DNA from: SVQP01 sp045594705
GTDB lineage: Bacteria; Bacillota; Clostridia; Oscillospirales; CAG-272
NCBI GenBank assembly: GCA_045594705.1
Contig: JAZNZB010000016.1
Location: 1-29,855 of the forward strand
DNA: 29,855 nt
Direction of reading: 5' to 3'
Shown here: in pieces, positions 14,154-22,773 of the stretch
How the letters are laid out: each line of letters opens with the position of its first letter
How positions within the stretch are numbered: the stretch's first letter is position 1
Notes under the pieces: model-generated
Database searches by the model: none
Seen by the model: only the letters and a program-made list of their open reading frames with translations
What the model was told of the DNA's origin: nothing
Translations under genes and position numbers: made by a program

Positions 14154-15476
14154 TTAGAAAATGGGATATCCCGCAGCCTCGTGTGCAGCACGCAGCTCGT
14201 CACACATAGCAACGATCTCGTCGGTCGAGAGCTGGCTGCCCGTGTGGGGATCCAGCATTGCTGCCTGGTATACGTGCTCCATGTTACCGGTTACGGCTGC
14301 CTCAATGGTCAGCAGCTGAACGTTGATGTTGGTCATGTTCATAGCAGCCAGCTGTACGGGCAGACGACCTGCATAGGTGGGATGTACGCCCTTGCGGTCA
14401 ACCATGCAGGAAACCTCAACGCATGCCTCGTCGGGCAGGTTGGGGATCATACCGTTGTTGAGTACGTTGCCGCCGATGCGGTAGGGAACGTCGGTCAGAA
14501 TTGCCTCCATAATGTGGGAAGCATACTCGCGGGAACGGGTGTGGGAGATCTCACCGCCCGCCATCAGCTCTTCCTTCTGACGCTTCCAGTTTGCGATCTG
14601 GGCTACGCAGCGTCTGGGATATTCGTCCAGCGGAATGTTGAACTTTTCAATCAGCTCAGGACGGTTTTCCTTGATGTAAAGGTAGTTGTATTCTGCGTTG
14701 TGCTCGCTGGATTCGGTGCAGTAGTAGCCGAGCTTGTCAATGTAGTCAAAGCGGACCATGTCGTCGTGCTTTTCGTTTGCATTCTTTTCCTTGGCTCTTC
14801 TCTTGATCTCGGGATAGAGGTCGTTGCCGTCCTTGTCCTCGATCTCAAGCAGCCATGCCATGTGGTTGATGCCCGCGATCTTCTCGCGTCTGCCCTCCAG
14901 CTTGTCTTGCATGCCAAGTCTGTGCAAAAGGCCCTCGGAGCAGACCTGAACACTGTGGCAAAGGCCTACCGTCTTGATCTTGGTGTATCTCTGCATGTAG
15001 CCGGAAAGCATAGCCATGGGGTTGGTGTAGTTGAGGAACCACGCATCGGGGCAAACCTCTTCCATGTCGGCAGCGAAATCCTTGAGGACTGCGATGGTAC
15101 GCAGTGCACGGAAGATACCGCCAATGCCTAACGTGTCGCCGATGGTCTGGCGCAGACCGTACTTCTTGGGAATCTCGAAATCGATGATGGTGCAGGGATC
15201 GTACAGACCGACCTGGATCGCATCCACTACGAAATCAGCGCCGCGCAGCGCGTCCTTGCGGTTTTCCACGCCCAGATACTTGTGGATCGTTGCACGATTT
15301 TCGTTGATGTTCTCATTGAGCTTGGTGATCATCAGATAGGATTCATCCAGTCTTTCGGCATCAATGTCGTAAAGCGCGATCTCGGCGTCGTGCAGACAGG
15401 GGGTCAGCATAGCATCGCCCAGTACGTTCTTTGCAAAAACGGTGCTGCCCGCACCCATGAATGTAATTTTTGCCAT
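14154..15476 (-). CDS. melA: GH4 family alpha-galactosidase (MelA-like)
   Basis: A 440-residue cytoplasmic NAD- and Mn-dependent glycosidase that cleaves by oxidation and elimination at the sugar. ITFMGAGSTVFAK (4-16) is the NAD-binding Rossmann loop. GIGGIFRALRT (117-127), LNYTNPMAM (148-156), GLCHSVQ (171-177, metal-ligand Cys173) and GINHMAW (202-208, metal-ligand His205) are the GH4 active-site motifs. CHSV, rather than the forms seen in phospho-sugar enzymes, and the overall match point to alpha-galactosidases acting on unphosphorylated sugars such as melibiose; related alpha-glucosidase or galacturonidase activity cannot be ruled out. AAAGGAG lies ahead of the start. It is monocistronic, with its own promoter and terminator, and faces away from the MATE gene. 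Confidence 0.88.
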   Translation of the reverse strand: MAKITFMGAGSTVFAKNVLGDAMLTPCLHDAEIALYDIDAERLDESYLMITKLNENINENRATIHKYLGVENRKDALRGADFVVDAIQVGLYDPCTIIDFEIPKKYGLRQTIGDTLGIGGIFRALRTIAVLKDFAADMEEVCPDAWFLNYTNPMAMLSGYMQRYTKIKTVGLCHSVQVCSEGLLHRLGMQDKLEGRREKIAGINHMAWLLEIEDKDGNDLYPEIKRRAKEKNANEKHDDMVRFDYIDKLGYYCTESSEHNAEYNYLYIKENRPELIEKFNIPLDEYPRRCVAQIANWKRQKEELMAGGEISHTRSREYASHIMEAILTDVPYRIGGNVLNNGMIPNLPDEACVEVSCMVDRKGVHPTYAGRLPVQLAAMNMTNINVQLLTIEAAVTGNMEHVYQAAMLDPHTGSQLSTDEIVAMCDELRAAHEAAGYPIF

Positions 15477-15521
15477 AGCGTGTCTCCTTTGTTTGATTGG
15501 ATTGCTTATTTGGATACTTTC

Positions 15522-15550
15522 ATTATACTTTTTTTGACTTCAAAAATCAA
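15522..15550 (-). promoter_or_regulatory. Promoter of the GH4 gene
   Basis: Minus strand: -35 TTGATT (15550 to 15545), 17-base spacer, -10 TATAAT (15527 to 15522). Confidence 0.75.
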
Positions 15551-15589
15551 TAGGTTGTCGGGAATTTTTTATTTTTTTACCGCGGACTC

Positions 15590-15618
15590 TTTCCTCTTTG
15601 GTAAATTTGTGCTATAAT
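15590..15618 (+). promoter_or_regulatory. Promoter of the MATE gene
   Basis: An extended -10 TGCTATAAT (15610-15618) is clear; the matching -35 (TTTCCT, 15590-15595, 17-base spacer) is weak, so the promoter probably depends on the TGn extension. Confidence 0.65.
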
Positions 15619-15646
15619 GGGAGCAGATCGCATTTTGGAGAGATTT

Positions 15647-17065
15647 ATGAAAAAAGGATTTTTCAGAAATATACAGTGGGGGCTGTTGCCCACCGTGGTT
15701 GCGCTGGCCTTGCCCACCATGCTTGAGCAGCTGATGCACACGGCGGTTCAGTACGTGGATACCGCCATGGTCGGCTCGCTTGGCACGCAGGCTTCTGCAG
15801 CCGTTGGCTCTACCAGCACGGTCGGTTGGCTGGTCGGCAGCTCGCTCTCGGCACTCGGCGTGGGATTTTTGGCTTATATTGCGCGCTCCATGGGGGCGGG
15901 GGATAAGGAGATGTGTCGCCGCGCTTCGGCACAGGCGGTACTGATCGTGCTTGCGTCCGGTATTCTGTTCACGGTGCTGACGCTCGCGCTCGCGCCCTTT
16001 GTACCTGTGATCATGCAGGTCGACCCCGATATCCGCGACACGGCCGCCATCTATTTCTTTATTCTGTATACGCCCATGCTGTTCCGAGCAGCATCCATCA
16101 TTTTTGGCGCGGTGCTACGCGGAGCGGGGGATACCAAAACGCCCATGAAGGTGGGCATTATCGTCAATATCGTCAACGTCGTGCTCAACTTTTTCCTGAT
16201 CTATCCTACAAGAACCGTGGAGATCCCTTGGTTCTCGGGCGCGACCTTGCCGCTGATCATCCCCGGTGCGGGACTTGCGGTGATCGGTGCTGCCATTGCC
16301 AGTGCGATTTCATTTGTGATAGGTGGTATTGTCATCACGGTTGCCGTTTGGAGACATCCCATGATCTCCCCGCGCGGTCAAAGGCTTTGGCCGGACCGTG
16401 AGATTCTGCGTCCTTGCTTAAAGGTGGCTATGCCCAATATGGCACAAAGATTTGCCACCTCGCTTGGCTACGTGGTGTTTGCCTCTATGATCAATTCGCT
16501 TGGCGACGTTTCCACAGCCGCGCACGGCTTTGCCAACACGGTGGAATCCGCCTTTTACATTCCGGGCTATGGCATGCAGGCAGCGGCCGCAACGCTGGCG
16601 GGCAACTGCGTAGGTGCAAAGGACAAGCAAAAGCTGAAGGATCTCGGCAGACTCATGCTTGTATGCGAGGTGCTGCTCATGATCATCTCGGGCGGACTTT
16701 TGTTTTTGCTTGCACCGCACATGCTGCGCATCTTCTCCAAAGACCCATTGGTCATCTCGCTTGGTACGACCGTGCTTCGCATGGTAGCCTTGTCCGAGCC
16801 GTTCTATGGCGTGACCATCATCACCGAGGGCATGATGCAGGGCGTGGGCAACACCAAGGTCCCGTTTGTCTTCAACGTCATCGGTATGTGGGGCATGCGT
16901 ATTTTCGGCACGTTCCTTTGCCTGATGCTGTTGCCCAATCCCACCCTGGTGGCTGCTTGGGCATGCATGATCGCACACAATATTGCGCTGTTTTTCATGT
17001 TTTCCATCTATTTCAAAAAGGGAAAATGGAGCCCGTTGCATAAAACGCAATGCTTGTCGCATTAG
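15647..17065 (+). CDS. MATE family efflux transporter
   Basis: A 472-residue inner-membrane protein with the twelve-span, two-repeat MATE layout. Family motifs are seen in LPTMLEQLMHTAVQYVDTAM near residues 21-40, the GVGFLAYIARSMGAGD segment, GAGDTKTPMKVGIIVNIVN in the first half, and GMMQGVGNTKVPFVFNVIGM in the second. MATE proteins export cationic drugs or metabolites by sodium or proton exchange; the substrate here is unknown. The start at 15647 is chosen because TTGGAGAG lies just ahead; an upstream in-frame ATG at 15617 overlaps the -10 box and cannot be in the message. It is monocistronic with a strong terminator. Confidence 0.93.
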   Translation: MKKGFFRNIQWGLLPTVVALALPTMLEQLMHTAVQYVDTAMVGSLGTQASAAVGSTSTVGWLVGSSLSALGVGFLAYIARSMGAGDKEMCRRASAQAVLIVLASGILFTVLTLALAPFVPVIMQVDPDIRDTAAIYFFILYTPMLFRAASIIFGAVLRGAGDTKTPMKVGIIVNIVNVVLNFFLIYPTRTVEIPWFSGATLPLIIPGAGLAVIGAAIASAISFVIGGIVITVAVWRHPMISPRGQRLWPDREILRPCLKVAMPNMAQRFATSLGYVVFASMINSLGDVSTAAHGFANTVESAFYIPGYGMQAAAATLAGNCVGAKDKQKLKDLGRLMLVCEVLLMIISGGLLFLLAPHMLRIFSKDPLVISLGTTVLRMVALSEPFYGVTIITEGMMQGVGNTKVPFVFNVIGMWGMRIFGTFLCLMLLPNPTLVAAWACMIAHNIALFFMFSIYFKKGKWSPLHKTQCLSH

Positions 17066-17098
17066 GCTGTTGCAAATGAAGAATGAAGAATCGTGGTT

Positions 17099-17132
17099 GG
17101 AAATCCGCTCGTCCGAGCGGATTTCCTTTTTT
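17099..17132 (+). terminator. Intrinsic terminator of the MATE gene
   Basis: GGAAATCCGCTCG (17099-17111) pairs with CGAGCGGATTTCC (17114-17126), followed by six T. Confidence 0.93.
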
Positions 17133-17151
17133 CAAAATATGTCCCTTTAGA

Positions 17152-17178
17152 GATGTCGAGGGTGCCATCCCCTGCAAT
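17152..17178. repeat. Second copy of the 27-base dispersed repeat
   Basis: Matches 69-95 at 23 of 27 positions, all differences being transitions (GATGTCGAGGGTGCCATCCC versus GACGTCGAGGGCGCCGTCCC at the start). It lies between the MATE terminator and the next promoter. The 15-bp inverted partner seen at 1-15 is not present here. Confidence 0.6.
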
Positions 17179-17222
17179 CGGGGTGTATGACACGCGCCGC
17201 ACACGTTCAACCGAAAATATTA

Positions 17223-17251
17223 TTGACAAATGTGCCATAATATGATAAAAT
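17223..17251 (+). promoter_or_regulatory. Promoter of the HD hydrolase/NptA operon
   Basis: -35 TTGACA (17223-17228), 17-base spacer, extended -10 TGATAAAAT (17243-17251). Confidence 0.8.
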
Positions 17252-17283
17252 AATATCAAATAGGCATTTTGCGGAGGAAATGG

Positions 17284-17943
17284 ATGATCACGTACGATCA
17301 ACTGCGGCATAGCCCGGAAATCAGAACCTATATACAGAAGGCGGACGAATCCTTGCGCGCGCTTGGCTTTACCGAGCACAGCTTTGCGCACGTCACGCGC
17401 GTGTCCGAAACGGCAGCGTACATCCTTAGCGAGCTTGGATACGACGCGCACGAGATCGAGCTTGCCAAGATCGCGGGATATCTGCACGACATCGGCAACT
17501 TGGTCAACCGCGTGGAGCACTCGCAGAGCGGTGCGGTCATGGCCTTCCGTCTGCTTGATCATATGGACATGCCCCCCGAGGATATTGCCACCGTGGTCAC
17601 CGCGATCGGCAACCACGACGAGGGCACAGGTGTGCCGGTCAACGGCGTGGCTGCTGCCTTGATCTTAGCGGACAAGTCGGACGTAAGAAGAAGCCGTGTG
17701 AGAAACGAGGATTTTGCCACCTTTGATATTCACGACCGCGTCAATTATTCGGTGGAGATGTCGCGCCTTACGCTGGATAAGGAGCAGAGGACGGTGACGC
17801 TGACGCTGGATATCGATACGAGCGTTGCATCGGTCATGTCGTATTTTGAGATTTTTCTTGGCAGAATGGTCATGTGCCGCAAGGCTGCGGATATGCTTGG
17901 CCTTCAGTTTAAGTTGAATATAAACGGACAAATGTTGATCTGA
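17284..17943 (+). CDS. HD-domain metal-dependent phosphohydrolase
   Basis: A 219-residue cytoplasmic HD-superfamily protein. Visible metal-site residues are in HSFAHVTRV (about residues 38-46), YLHDIGN (the HD pair), an HSQSGAVMAF helix, and AIGNHDEGTG, followed by ILADKSDVRRSRVR, a segment typical of this Clostridia HD subgroup. The remaining 70 residues form a beta-rich tail. The substrate is unknown; HD enzymes of this type hydrolyse nucleotides or cyclic nucleotides. Start at ATG 17284 because GCGGAGGAAA is directly ahead; an upstream TTG at 17269 overlaps this site. It sits 28 bases before the Na/Pi cotransporter gene under one promoter, which might link it to phosphate balance, but that is inference. 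Confidence 0.82.
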   Translation: MITYDQLRHSPEIRTYIQKADESLRALGFTEHSFAHVTRVSETAAYILSELGYDAHEIELAKIAGYLHDIGNLVNRVEHSQSGAVMAFRLLDHMDMPPEDIATVVTAIGNHDEGTGVPVNGVAAALILADKSDVRRSRVRNEDFATFDIHDRVNYSVEMSRLTLDKEQRTVTLTLDIDTSVASVMSYFEIFLGRMVMCRKAADMLGLQFKLNINGQMLI

Positions 17944-17971
17944 TTTACAAAAGATCGGAAAGGACTCGAAA

Positions 17972-19795
17972 ATGCAAAATTTGTTGAACAATCTGCAGGC
18001 TGTAATTACCCACGAGAGTGTTGACATTTTTATGGTGCTCGAGCTGCTGCTCGGCCTTGCGCTGTTCTTGTTCGGTATGGACGTCATGGGCGATGCGCTC
18101 AAAAAGAGTGCGGGCAATAAGCTCAAGATCATTCTCGGCAAGCTGACCTCCAACAAGTTCAAGGGCTTTTTGCTGGGCTTGGGCGTCACTGCCATCATTC
18201 AATCTTCCTCGGCTACCACGGTTATGGTCGTGGGCTTTGTCAACTCGGCCACTATGACGCTGGCGCAGGCTGTCGGTGTCATTCTGGGTGCGAACGTGGG
18301 TACTGCCGTGACCGCATGGCTGACTGCTATGACCGGCATGGAGGTTGCGGGCGCAGAGGGGGCTATGAGTATTTTACAGTATTTCAAGCCGGATTTCTGG
18401 ATGCCTATCCTCGCCATCGTTGGTATCGTGTTCTGTATGTTGGCAAAGAAAAACAGATATAAACAGGTCGGCTTTATCCTGCTGGGCTTTGGTGTGCTGA
18501 TGACCGGTATGAACATCATGTCGGATGCAGTGGCCGTGTTCAAGTCGATTCCCGAGTTCGGTAATCTGCTGGTTATGTTTGAAAATCCCTTCCTGGGTAT
18601 TCTGGCAGGTACTGTGCTGACCGCGATCGTGCAGTCCTCCTCCGCGTCTGTCGGTATTTTGCAGGCGTTGACCGCGTCGGGTGCAATCTCTTACGGTATC
18701 GCCATCCCGATCGTCATGGGCCAGAATATCGGTACCTGTGTCACCGCAATGCTGTCCTCTATGGGCTCGTCCAAGAACGGTAAGAGAGCGGCACTTGTGC
18801 ACCTGTACTTTAACATTATTTCGGTTGTCGTTGTGCTCAGCGGCTACTACATTTTGGACGCAATGATTGGATTTGGACTCAACAGCGTTACGGCCAACAT
18901 GTGGGATATTGCGATCATCCACACCGTATTCAAGATCATTGCCGTGATTCTGATGTTCCCGTTCACTAAGCTGCTTGAAAAACTTGCATTTGTGTCCGTA
19001 CCCGAAAAGTCCAAGAAAAAGAAGGACGATGACGGCATCATCCTGGACGAGAGATTGTTTATCACCCCTGCTGTTGCAGTGGAGCAGGCTGAGGTGGCGG
19101 CTCGCAAGATGGCGGTCGTTTCCTGTGAGGCATTTGACCGTGCGTTGATGCTGCTTAGCAATTATGATTCCAAATCGGCAGATCTTGTACGTCAATATGA
19201 GGACGACGTGGATAAGATGGAGGACAAGATCGGCTCGTATCTGGTCAAGCTGGCTGCAAAGAACAGCTCGGGTGAGGGCTCGCGCGAGATTACCAAGCTG
19301 CTCCACCTGATCGGTGACTTTGAGCGTATTTCGGACCACGCGGTCAATATCGTGGAGTCTGCCGAGGAAATGAAGGATAAGCAGATCCAATTCTCTCCCG
19401 CAGCGCAAAAGGAGATCAACACCATGGTTGCCGCTGTGCGTGAGGTATTGTGGAACGCACGCGAGGGCTTTGTCAACGACGATATGGATATGGCTGTATC
19501 GGTTGAACCCTTGGAGGAGGTCATTGACAATCTGCGAGATGCCATCAAGCTGCACCACATTGTGCGTTTGCAGAACAACGAGTGTACCATGGAGCTTGGC
19601 TTTATCCTGTCCGACCTTTTGACCAACTGCGAGAGAGTCGCAGACCACTGCTCCAATATCGCGGGCTGCATGCTGGAGCTTTCGCAGGATAAGGCACTTG
19701 ATATGCACAAATATCTGTACGACGTCAAGCACGGCAGTCCCGAGTTTGACCGCAGATTCCAGGAATACAAGGAAAAGTATCCGATTGAGGATTGA
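17972..19795 (+). CDS. Na/Pi cotransporter family protein with PhoU-like C-terminal domain
   Basis: A 607-residue protein of the NptA/PhoU-fusion type, which imports or exchanges phosphate with sodium. Residues up to about 350 hold the membrane part with two inverted Na/Pi motifs: AIIQSSSATTVMVVGF in the first half and AIVQSSSASVGILQAL in the second. Residues from about 370 to 600 are helical with two PhoU-type repeats, including ERISDHAVNIVE and CERVADHCSNIAG, the metal-binding signature of PhoU. GGAAAGGA lies ahead of the start. It is probably co-transcribed with the HD hydrolase upstream. A 14-bp hairpin follows the stop. Confidence 0.92.
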   Translation: MQNLLNNLQAVITHESVDIFMVLELLLGLALFLFGMDVMGDALKKSAGNKLKIILGKLTSNKFKGFLLGLGVTAIIQSSSATTVMVVGFVNSATMTLAQAVGVILGANVGTAVTAWLTAMTGMEVAGAEGAMSILQYFKPDFWMPILAIVGIVFCMLAKKNRYKQVGFILLGFGVLMTGMNIMSDAVAVFKSIPEFGNLLVMFENPFLGILAGTVLTAIVQSSSASVGILQALTASGAISYGIAIPIVMGQNIGTCVTAMLSSMGSSKNGKRAALVHLYFNIISVVVVLSGYYILDAMIGFGLNSVTANMWDIAIIHTVFKIIAVILMFPFTKLLEKLAFVSVPEKSKKKKDDDGIILDERLFITPAVAVEQAEVAARKMAVVSCEAFDRALMLLSNYDSKSADLVRQYEDDVDKMEDKIGSYLVKLAAKNSSGEGSREITKLLHLIGDFERISDHAVNIVESAEEMKDKQIQFSPAAQKEINTMVAAVREVLWNAREGFVNDDMDMAVSVEPLEEVIDNLRDAIKLHHIVRLQNNECTMELGFILSDLLTNCERVADHCSNIAGCMLELSQDKALDMHKYLYDVKHGSPEFDRRFQEYKEKYPIED

Positions 19796-19822
19796 TCCTA
19801 AGACAATTACATAAAAAGAGTG

Positions 19823-19860
19823 GGGAAAATCGACCTTTGTTAGAAGAGGTCGGTTTTCCC
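19823..19860 (+). terminator. Hairpin after the Na/Pi cotransporter gene
   Basis: GGGAAAATCGACCT (19823-19836) pairs with AGGTCGGTTTTCCC (19847-19860), with one U-G pair, around a ten-base loop. Only a weak T-run follows, so read-through into the endonuclease III gene is likely. Confidence 0.5.
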
Positions 19861-19881
19861 GCGCTTTATTGAAAGAAATGT

Positions 19882-20580
19882 ATGAAAAATTTGAAGAGAA
19901 CAAAGCAATATAAACAGACCAAGCAAAGGTTTGACGAGGTTTCGAGAAGACTTGCCGAAATCTACCCCGGCGCGGAGTGCGCGCTGGAGTGGAGGACCGA
20001 CGCGCCCGATCCCGCGGACGACGGCTGGCGACTTTTGATTATGGGCAGGCTGTCGGCACAATGCACCGATGCCAGGGTCAATATCGTGTGCCGTGATCTG
20101 TTTGCCGCGTACCCGACTGCCAAGGCGGTAGCCGAAGCTCCTATTGAAGACTTGGAGAGACTGGTGCATTCCTGCGGCTTTTACCGTGCAAAGGCGCAAA
20201 ACATCAAGGATTCTTGTGCACTGATCGTAGAAAATTATGGCGGCAAAGTGCCTGCCGACCGCGAGGTGCTGCTGACATTTCCGGGTGTGGGGCGCAAGAT
20301 CGCCAATCTCTTGCTTGGAGATATTTACGGCATTCCGGGCATTGTGGCCGACACGCACCTGATCTGTATTGGCGGCAGACTTGGCGCGTACCCTGTGGAA
20401 ATGAAGGACCCGCACAAGGTGGAAAAGATCTTGGATTTGTACGTCGAGCCCGAGGAGCAAAGCGACTTTTGCCATCGCGCCGTACAGTTCGGCCGCGATT
20501 ATTGCACGGCAAGAGCACCCAAATGCGACCGGTGCCCGCTTGGGGATATTTGTCCTTATGCAAATACTGTGAGGATATAA
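19882..20580 (+). CDS. nth: Endonuclease III, DNA glycosylase/AP lyase
   Basis: Removes oxidised pyrimidines from DNA and nicks the abasic site in base-excision repair. The 232-residue protein has LSAQCTDARVN (57-67), the helix-hairpin-helix LTFPGVGRKIANLLL (131-145) with catalytic Lys139, and VADTHL with catalytic Asp157. The C-terminal iron-sulfur loop is Cys208-x6-Cys215-x2-Cys218-x5-Cys224, the canonical spacing. It is about 20 residues longer than E. coli Nth because of an N-terminal basic extension and an insert near 38-50 (TDAPDPADDGW). The ribosome site (GAAAGAAA) is weak. It may be read from the upstream phosphate operon, as no separate promoter is visible. Identity is secure. Confidence 0.95.
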   Translation: MKNLKRTKQYKQTKQRFDEVSRRLAEIYPGAECALEWRTDAPDPADDGWRLLIMGRLSAQCTDARVNIVCRDLFAAYPTAKAVAEAPIEDLERLVHSCGFYRAKAQNIKDSCALIVENYGGKVPADREVLLTFPGVGRKIANLLLGDIYGIPGIVADTHLICIGGRLGAYPVEMKDPHKVEKILDLYVEPEEQSDFCHRAVQFGRDYCTARAPKCDRCPLGDICPYANTVRI

Positions 20581-20596
20581 CTCGCAGAACCCCTTT

Positions 20597-20855
20597 GGAT
20601 TCGCATTCTCCCCCCTGCGCTTGGGACAGGCCAGCGCAATATATCCCCCCTCCCGGAGGGGGGATATATCAGTCATCGCCCCTGCATTCCGAGATGAATG
20701 AAAGGCTTAGCATGCGGCGCGGTTTGAACTGTTTCGTGCTGCTATGGAAATGCGTTTGGGGTTGGCGCAGAGTTAGCTACTTTCATAGCCCCCCTCCGGG
20801 AGGGGGGAAGGTACGCGCTGGCCTGTCCTAAGCGCAGGGGGGAGAATGCGAATCC
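20597..20855. repeat. MITE-like element with 41-bp terminal inverted repeats
   Basis: 20597-20637 and 20815-20855 are inverted copies with one mismatch in 41. Just inside the left arm lies a near-perfect palindrome (ATATATCCCCCCTCC at 20639-20653 with its complement at 20655-20669), and inside the right arm CCCCCCTCC (20789-20797) pairs with the following GGAGGGGGG. The centre (20670-20785) has no recognisable gene. No target-site duplication is obvious. It fills the gap between nth and the ABC exporter genes. Confidence 0.8.
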
Positions 20856-20934
20856 GAGCGGTTTGTGAGCGTGATATTTTTTCGAATTTTTCAACTCAAC
20901 TAAATCCTCATTCATAATGAAAGGATGTGATCAT

Positions 20935-22773
20935 ATGGAAACACAACACAAGGTGTACGGTAAGGCCGCACGGCTTTGGCGTTTCTTGAGAAAGAGCCGT
21001 CTTTGGTTTGCGTTGGGCATTCTGTGTGCCGTTGCCATGACTGCGCTTGAAATGGTCGCGCCGCAGATCGTCAACTTCACCGTGGACAATTTGCTCTCGG
21101 GCAAGGCCTTGGAGCTGCCCGAGTGGGCTGCGCCGCTTGTCGAGCACGTGGATATTCCCGCGCTGATTGCGTTCCTGCAGGATAAATTATGGCTGGTGGC
21201 CATTGCCGTCATCGTGACGGGTGCTGCCTCGGTGCTGTGCCGCTTTGGCAACATGTACTTTAACAATAAGGGCGGCGAGAGTATGGTCAAAACCATTCGC
21301 GACGACCTGTTTTCGCACATCGGTCGTCTGCCGCAGAGCTTTTATTCGCAGAATAAGACGGGAGACTTGATCCAACGCTCCACCTCGGACGTGGAAATGG
21401 TCAAGAATTTCGTGGCGGAGCAGTTGGTGCCCTTGTTCCGCGTCATCATTCTGCTGGCTGTGTCGCTGACCGTCATGTTTGTCATGAATCCGCTGCTGGC
21501 ACTGGTCCCTTTGGCCTTCGTGCCCATCGTGCTGACCTATTCGCTGGTGTTCCGCGCACAGATCAGCAAGCATTTTGAGGCTTGCGATATCTGCGAAGCA
21601 GAGCTTTCCTCAATCACGCAGGAAAATCTGACCGGCGTGCGCGTAGTGCGCGCCTTTGGCCGCGAGAGAAGCGAGATCGAAAAATTTGACAGAAAAAATA
21701 AGGAATACGGTGACCGCAACGTGCGCCTGACCTGGCTGTTTACCTGGTTCTGGATCGTGGGTGACTTTTTCTCGGGTATGCAGGTGCTGGCGGTGCTTGG
21801 CGTGGGCACGTATATGTGCGTCGCGCACGGAATGGAGCTTGGCGACCTGCTTGCGTTCGTGTCTTATAATGCCATGATGCTGTGGCCTGTGCGCTCTCTT
21901 GGCCGAATCGTATCCGAGATGAGTAAGGCAGGCGTGGCACTGGGCAGAATCAATGATATTCTCAATACCTTGCCCGAAATGCAGACAAAAGAGGTCAAAG
22001 AGCCCGATTTCAAGGGCGATATTGTGTTTGATCACGTCAACTTCCGCTATGAGCCTGAAGGCGCGCAGATCTTGGAGGACGTTACCTTCTCTGTAAAGGG
22101 CGGCAGCGTGATCGGCATCATGGGCGGCACGGGCTCGGGCAAGAGCACGTTGATGGGACTTTTGGACCGACTTTACGAGTTGGAGGACGGCTCGATCACC
22201 ATCGGCGGCGTGCCGATCGGACAGATCGACCGCGCAGAGCTGCACCGCCACGTGGGCTACGTGCTGCAGGATACGTATCTGTTTTCGGGCACCATTGCCG
22301 AGAATATTTGCATGGGCACGGACGGCGTGGATATGGACGAGGTCAGGCATGCCGCAGGCGTTGCCTGCTTTGACGGTGCGGTTTCCGAGTTCAAGGAAGG
22401 GTACGAGACTTTTGTGGGCGAGCGCGGCGTGACGCTGTCGGGCGGTCAGAAGCAAAGGTGCTCGATTGCCAGAATGCTGGCAACCAAGCCGGATATCATG
22501 ATTTTTGACGATTCTCTTTCCGCTGTAGACAGCGAGACCGATGCTACCATTCGCCGCGCGCTGCGCCGCGAGTTTGAAAACTGCACGGTCATTCTTATCT
22601 CGCACCGCATCACCACACTCTCACATGCGGATAAAATTGTGGTGCTGGACGAGGGACGTGTGGCCGAGATGGGCACGCACGCAGAGCTTGTTGCCGCGGG
22701 CGGCATTTACAGCCGCGTTTGCGCAATGCAGGGAAGAGATGAAGTGCAATCCGAGGGGGAGGTGACGGCATGA
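20935..22773 (+). CDS. Heterodimeric ABC exporter, subunit with degenerate Walker B
   Basis: A 612-residue type IV ABC half-transporter: six membrane spans (about residues 25-330), then an ATPase domain. Walker A is GGTGSGKST (397-405), the signature is a canonical LSGGQKQR (about 501-508), Walker B reads IMIFDDSLSAVD, and the switch His is in ISHRITT. Asp replaces the catalytic Glu after Walker B, which marks the non-hydrolysing site of heterodimeric exporters such as TM287/288, LmrCD and BmrCD. The ATG at 20935 is preferred over 20917 because AAAGGA lies between them. Its stop overlaps the partner start as ATGA. No clear promoter is seen; the 20597-20855 element occupies the upstream region. 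The exported substrate is unknown; multidrug export is typical. Confidence 0.9.
   Translation: METQHKVYGKAARLWRFLRKSRLWFALGILCAVAMTALEMVAPQIVNFTVDNLLSGKALELPEWAAPLVEHVDIPALIAFLQDKLWLVAIAVIVTGAASVLCRFGNMYFNNKGGESMVKTIRDDLFSHIGRLPQSFYSQNKTGDLIQRSTSDVEMVKNFVAEQLVPLFRVIILLAVSLTVMFVMNPLLALVPLAFVPIVLTYSLVFRAQISKHFEACDICEAELSSITQENLTGVRVVRAFGRERSEIEKFDRKNKEYGDRNVRLTWLFTWFWIVGDFFSGMQVLAVLGVGTYMCVAHGMELGDLLAFVSYNAMMLWPVRSLGRIVSEMSKAGVALGRINDILNTLPEMQTKEVKEPDFKGDIVFDHVNFRYEPEGAQILEDVTFSVKGGSVIGIMGGTGSGKSTLMGLLDRLYELEDGSITIGGVPIGQIDRAELHRHVGYVLQDTYLFSGTIAENICMGTDGVDMDEVRHAAGVACFDGAVSEFKEGYETFVGERGVTLSGGQKQRCSIARMLATKPDIMIFDDSLSAVDSETDATIRRALRREFENCTVILISHRITTLSHADKIVVLDEGRVAEMGTHAELVAAGGIYSRVCAMQGRDEVQSEGEVTA

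Noticed and set aside
14181..15131. 316-codon plus-strand open frame
   Set aside because: Antisense to the GH4 gene; no family resemblance.
15617..15646. Upstream ATG as start of the MATE gene
   Set aside because: It overlaps the -10 box, so it would not be in the transcript; ATG 15647 has a ribosome site.
18374..19903. 509-codon minus-strand open frame
   Set aside because: Antisense to the Na/Pi cotransporter gene; no ribosome site and no recognisable domain.
20581..20934. Complete insertion sequence
   Set aside because: Inverted ends are present but the 177-base interior is too short for a transposase and has no coding signal.
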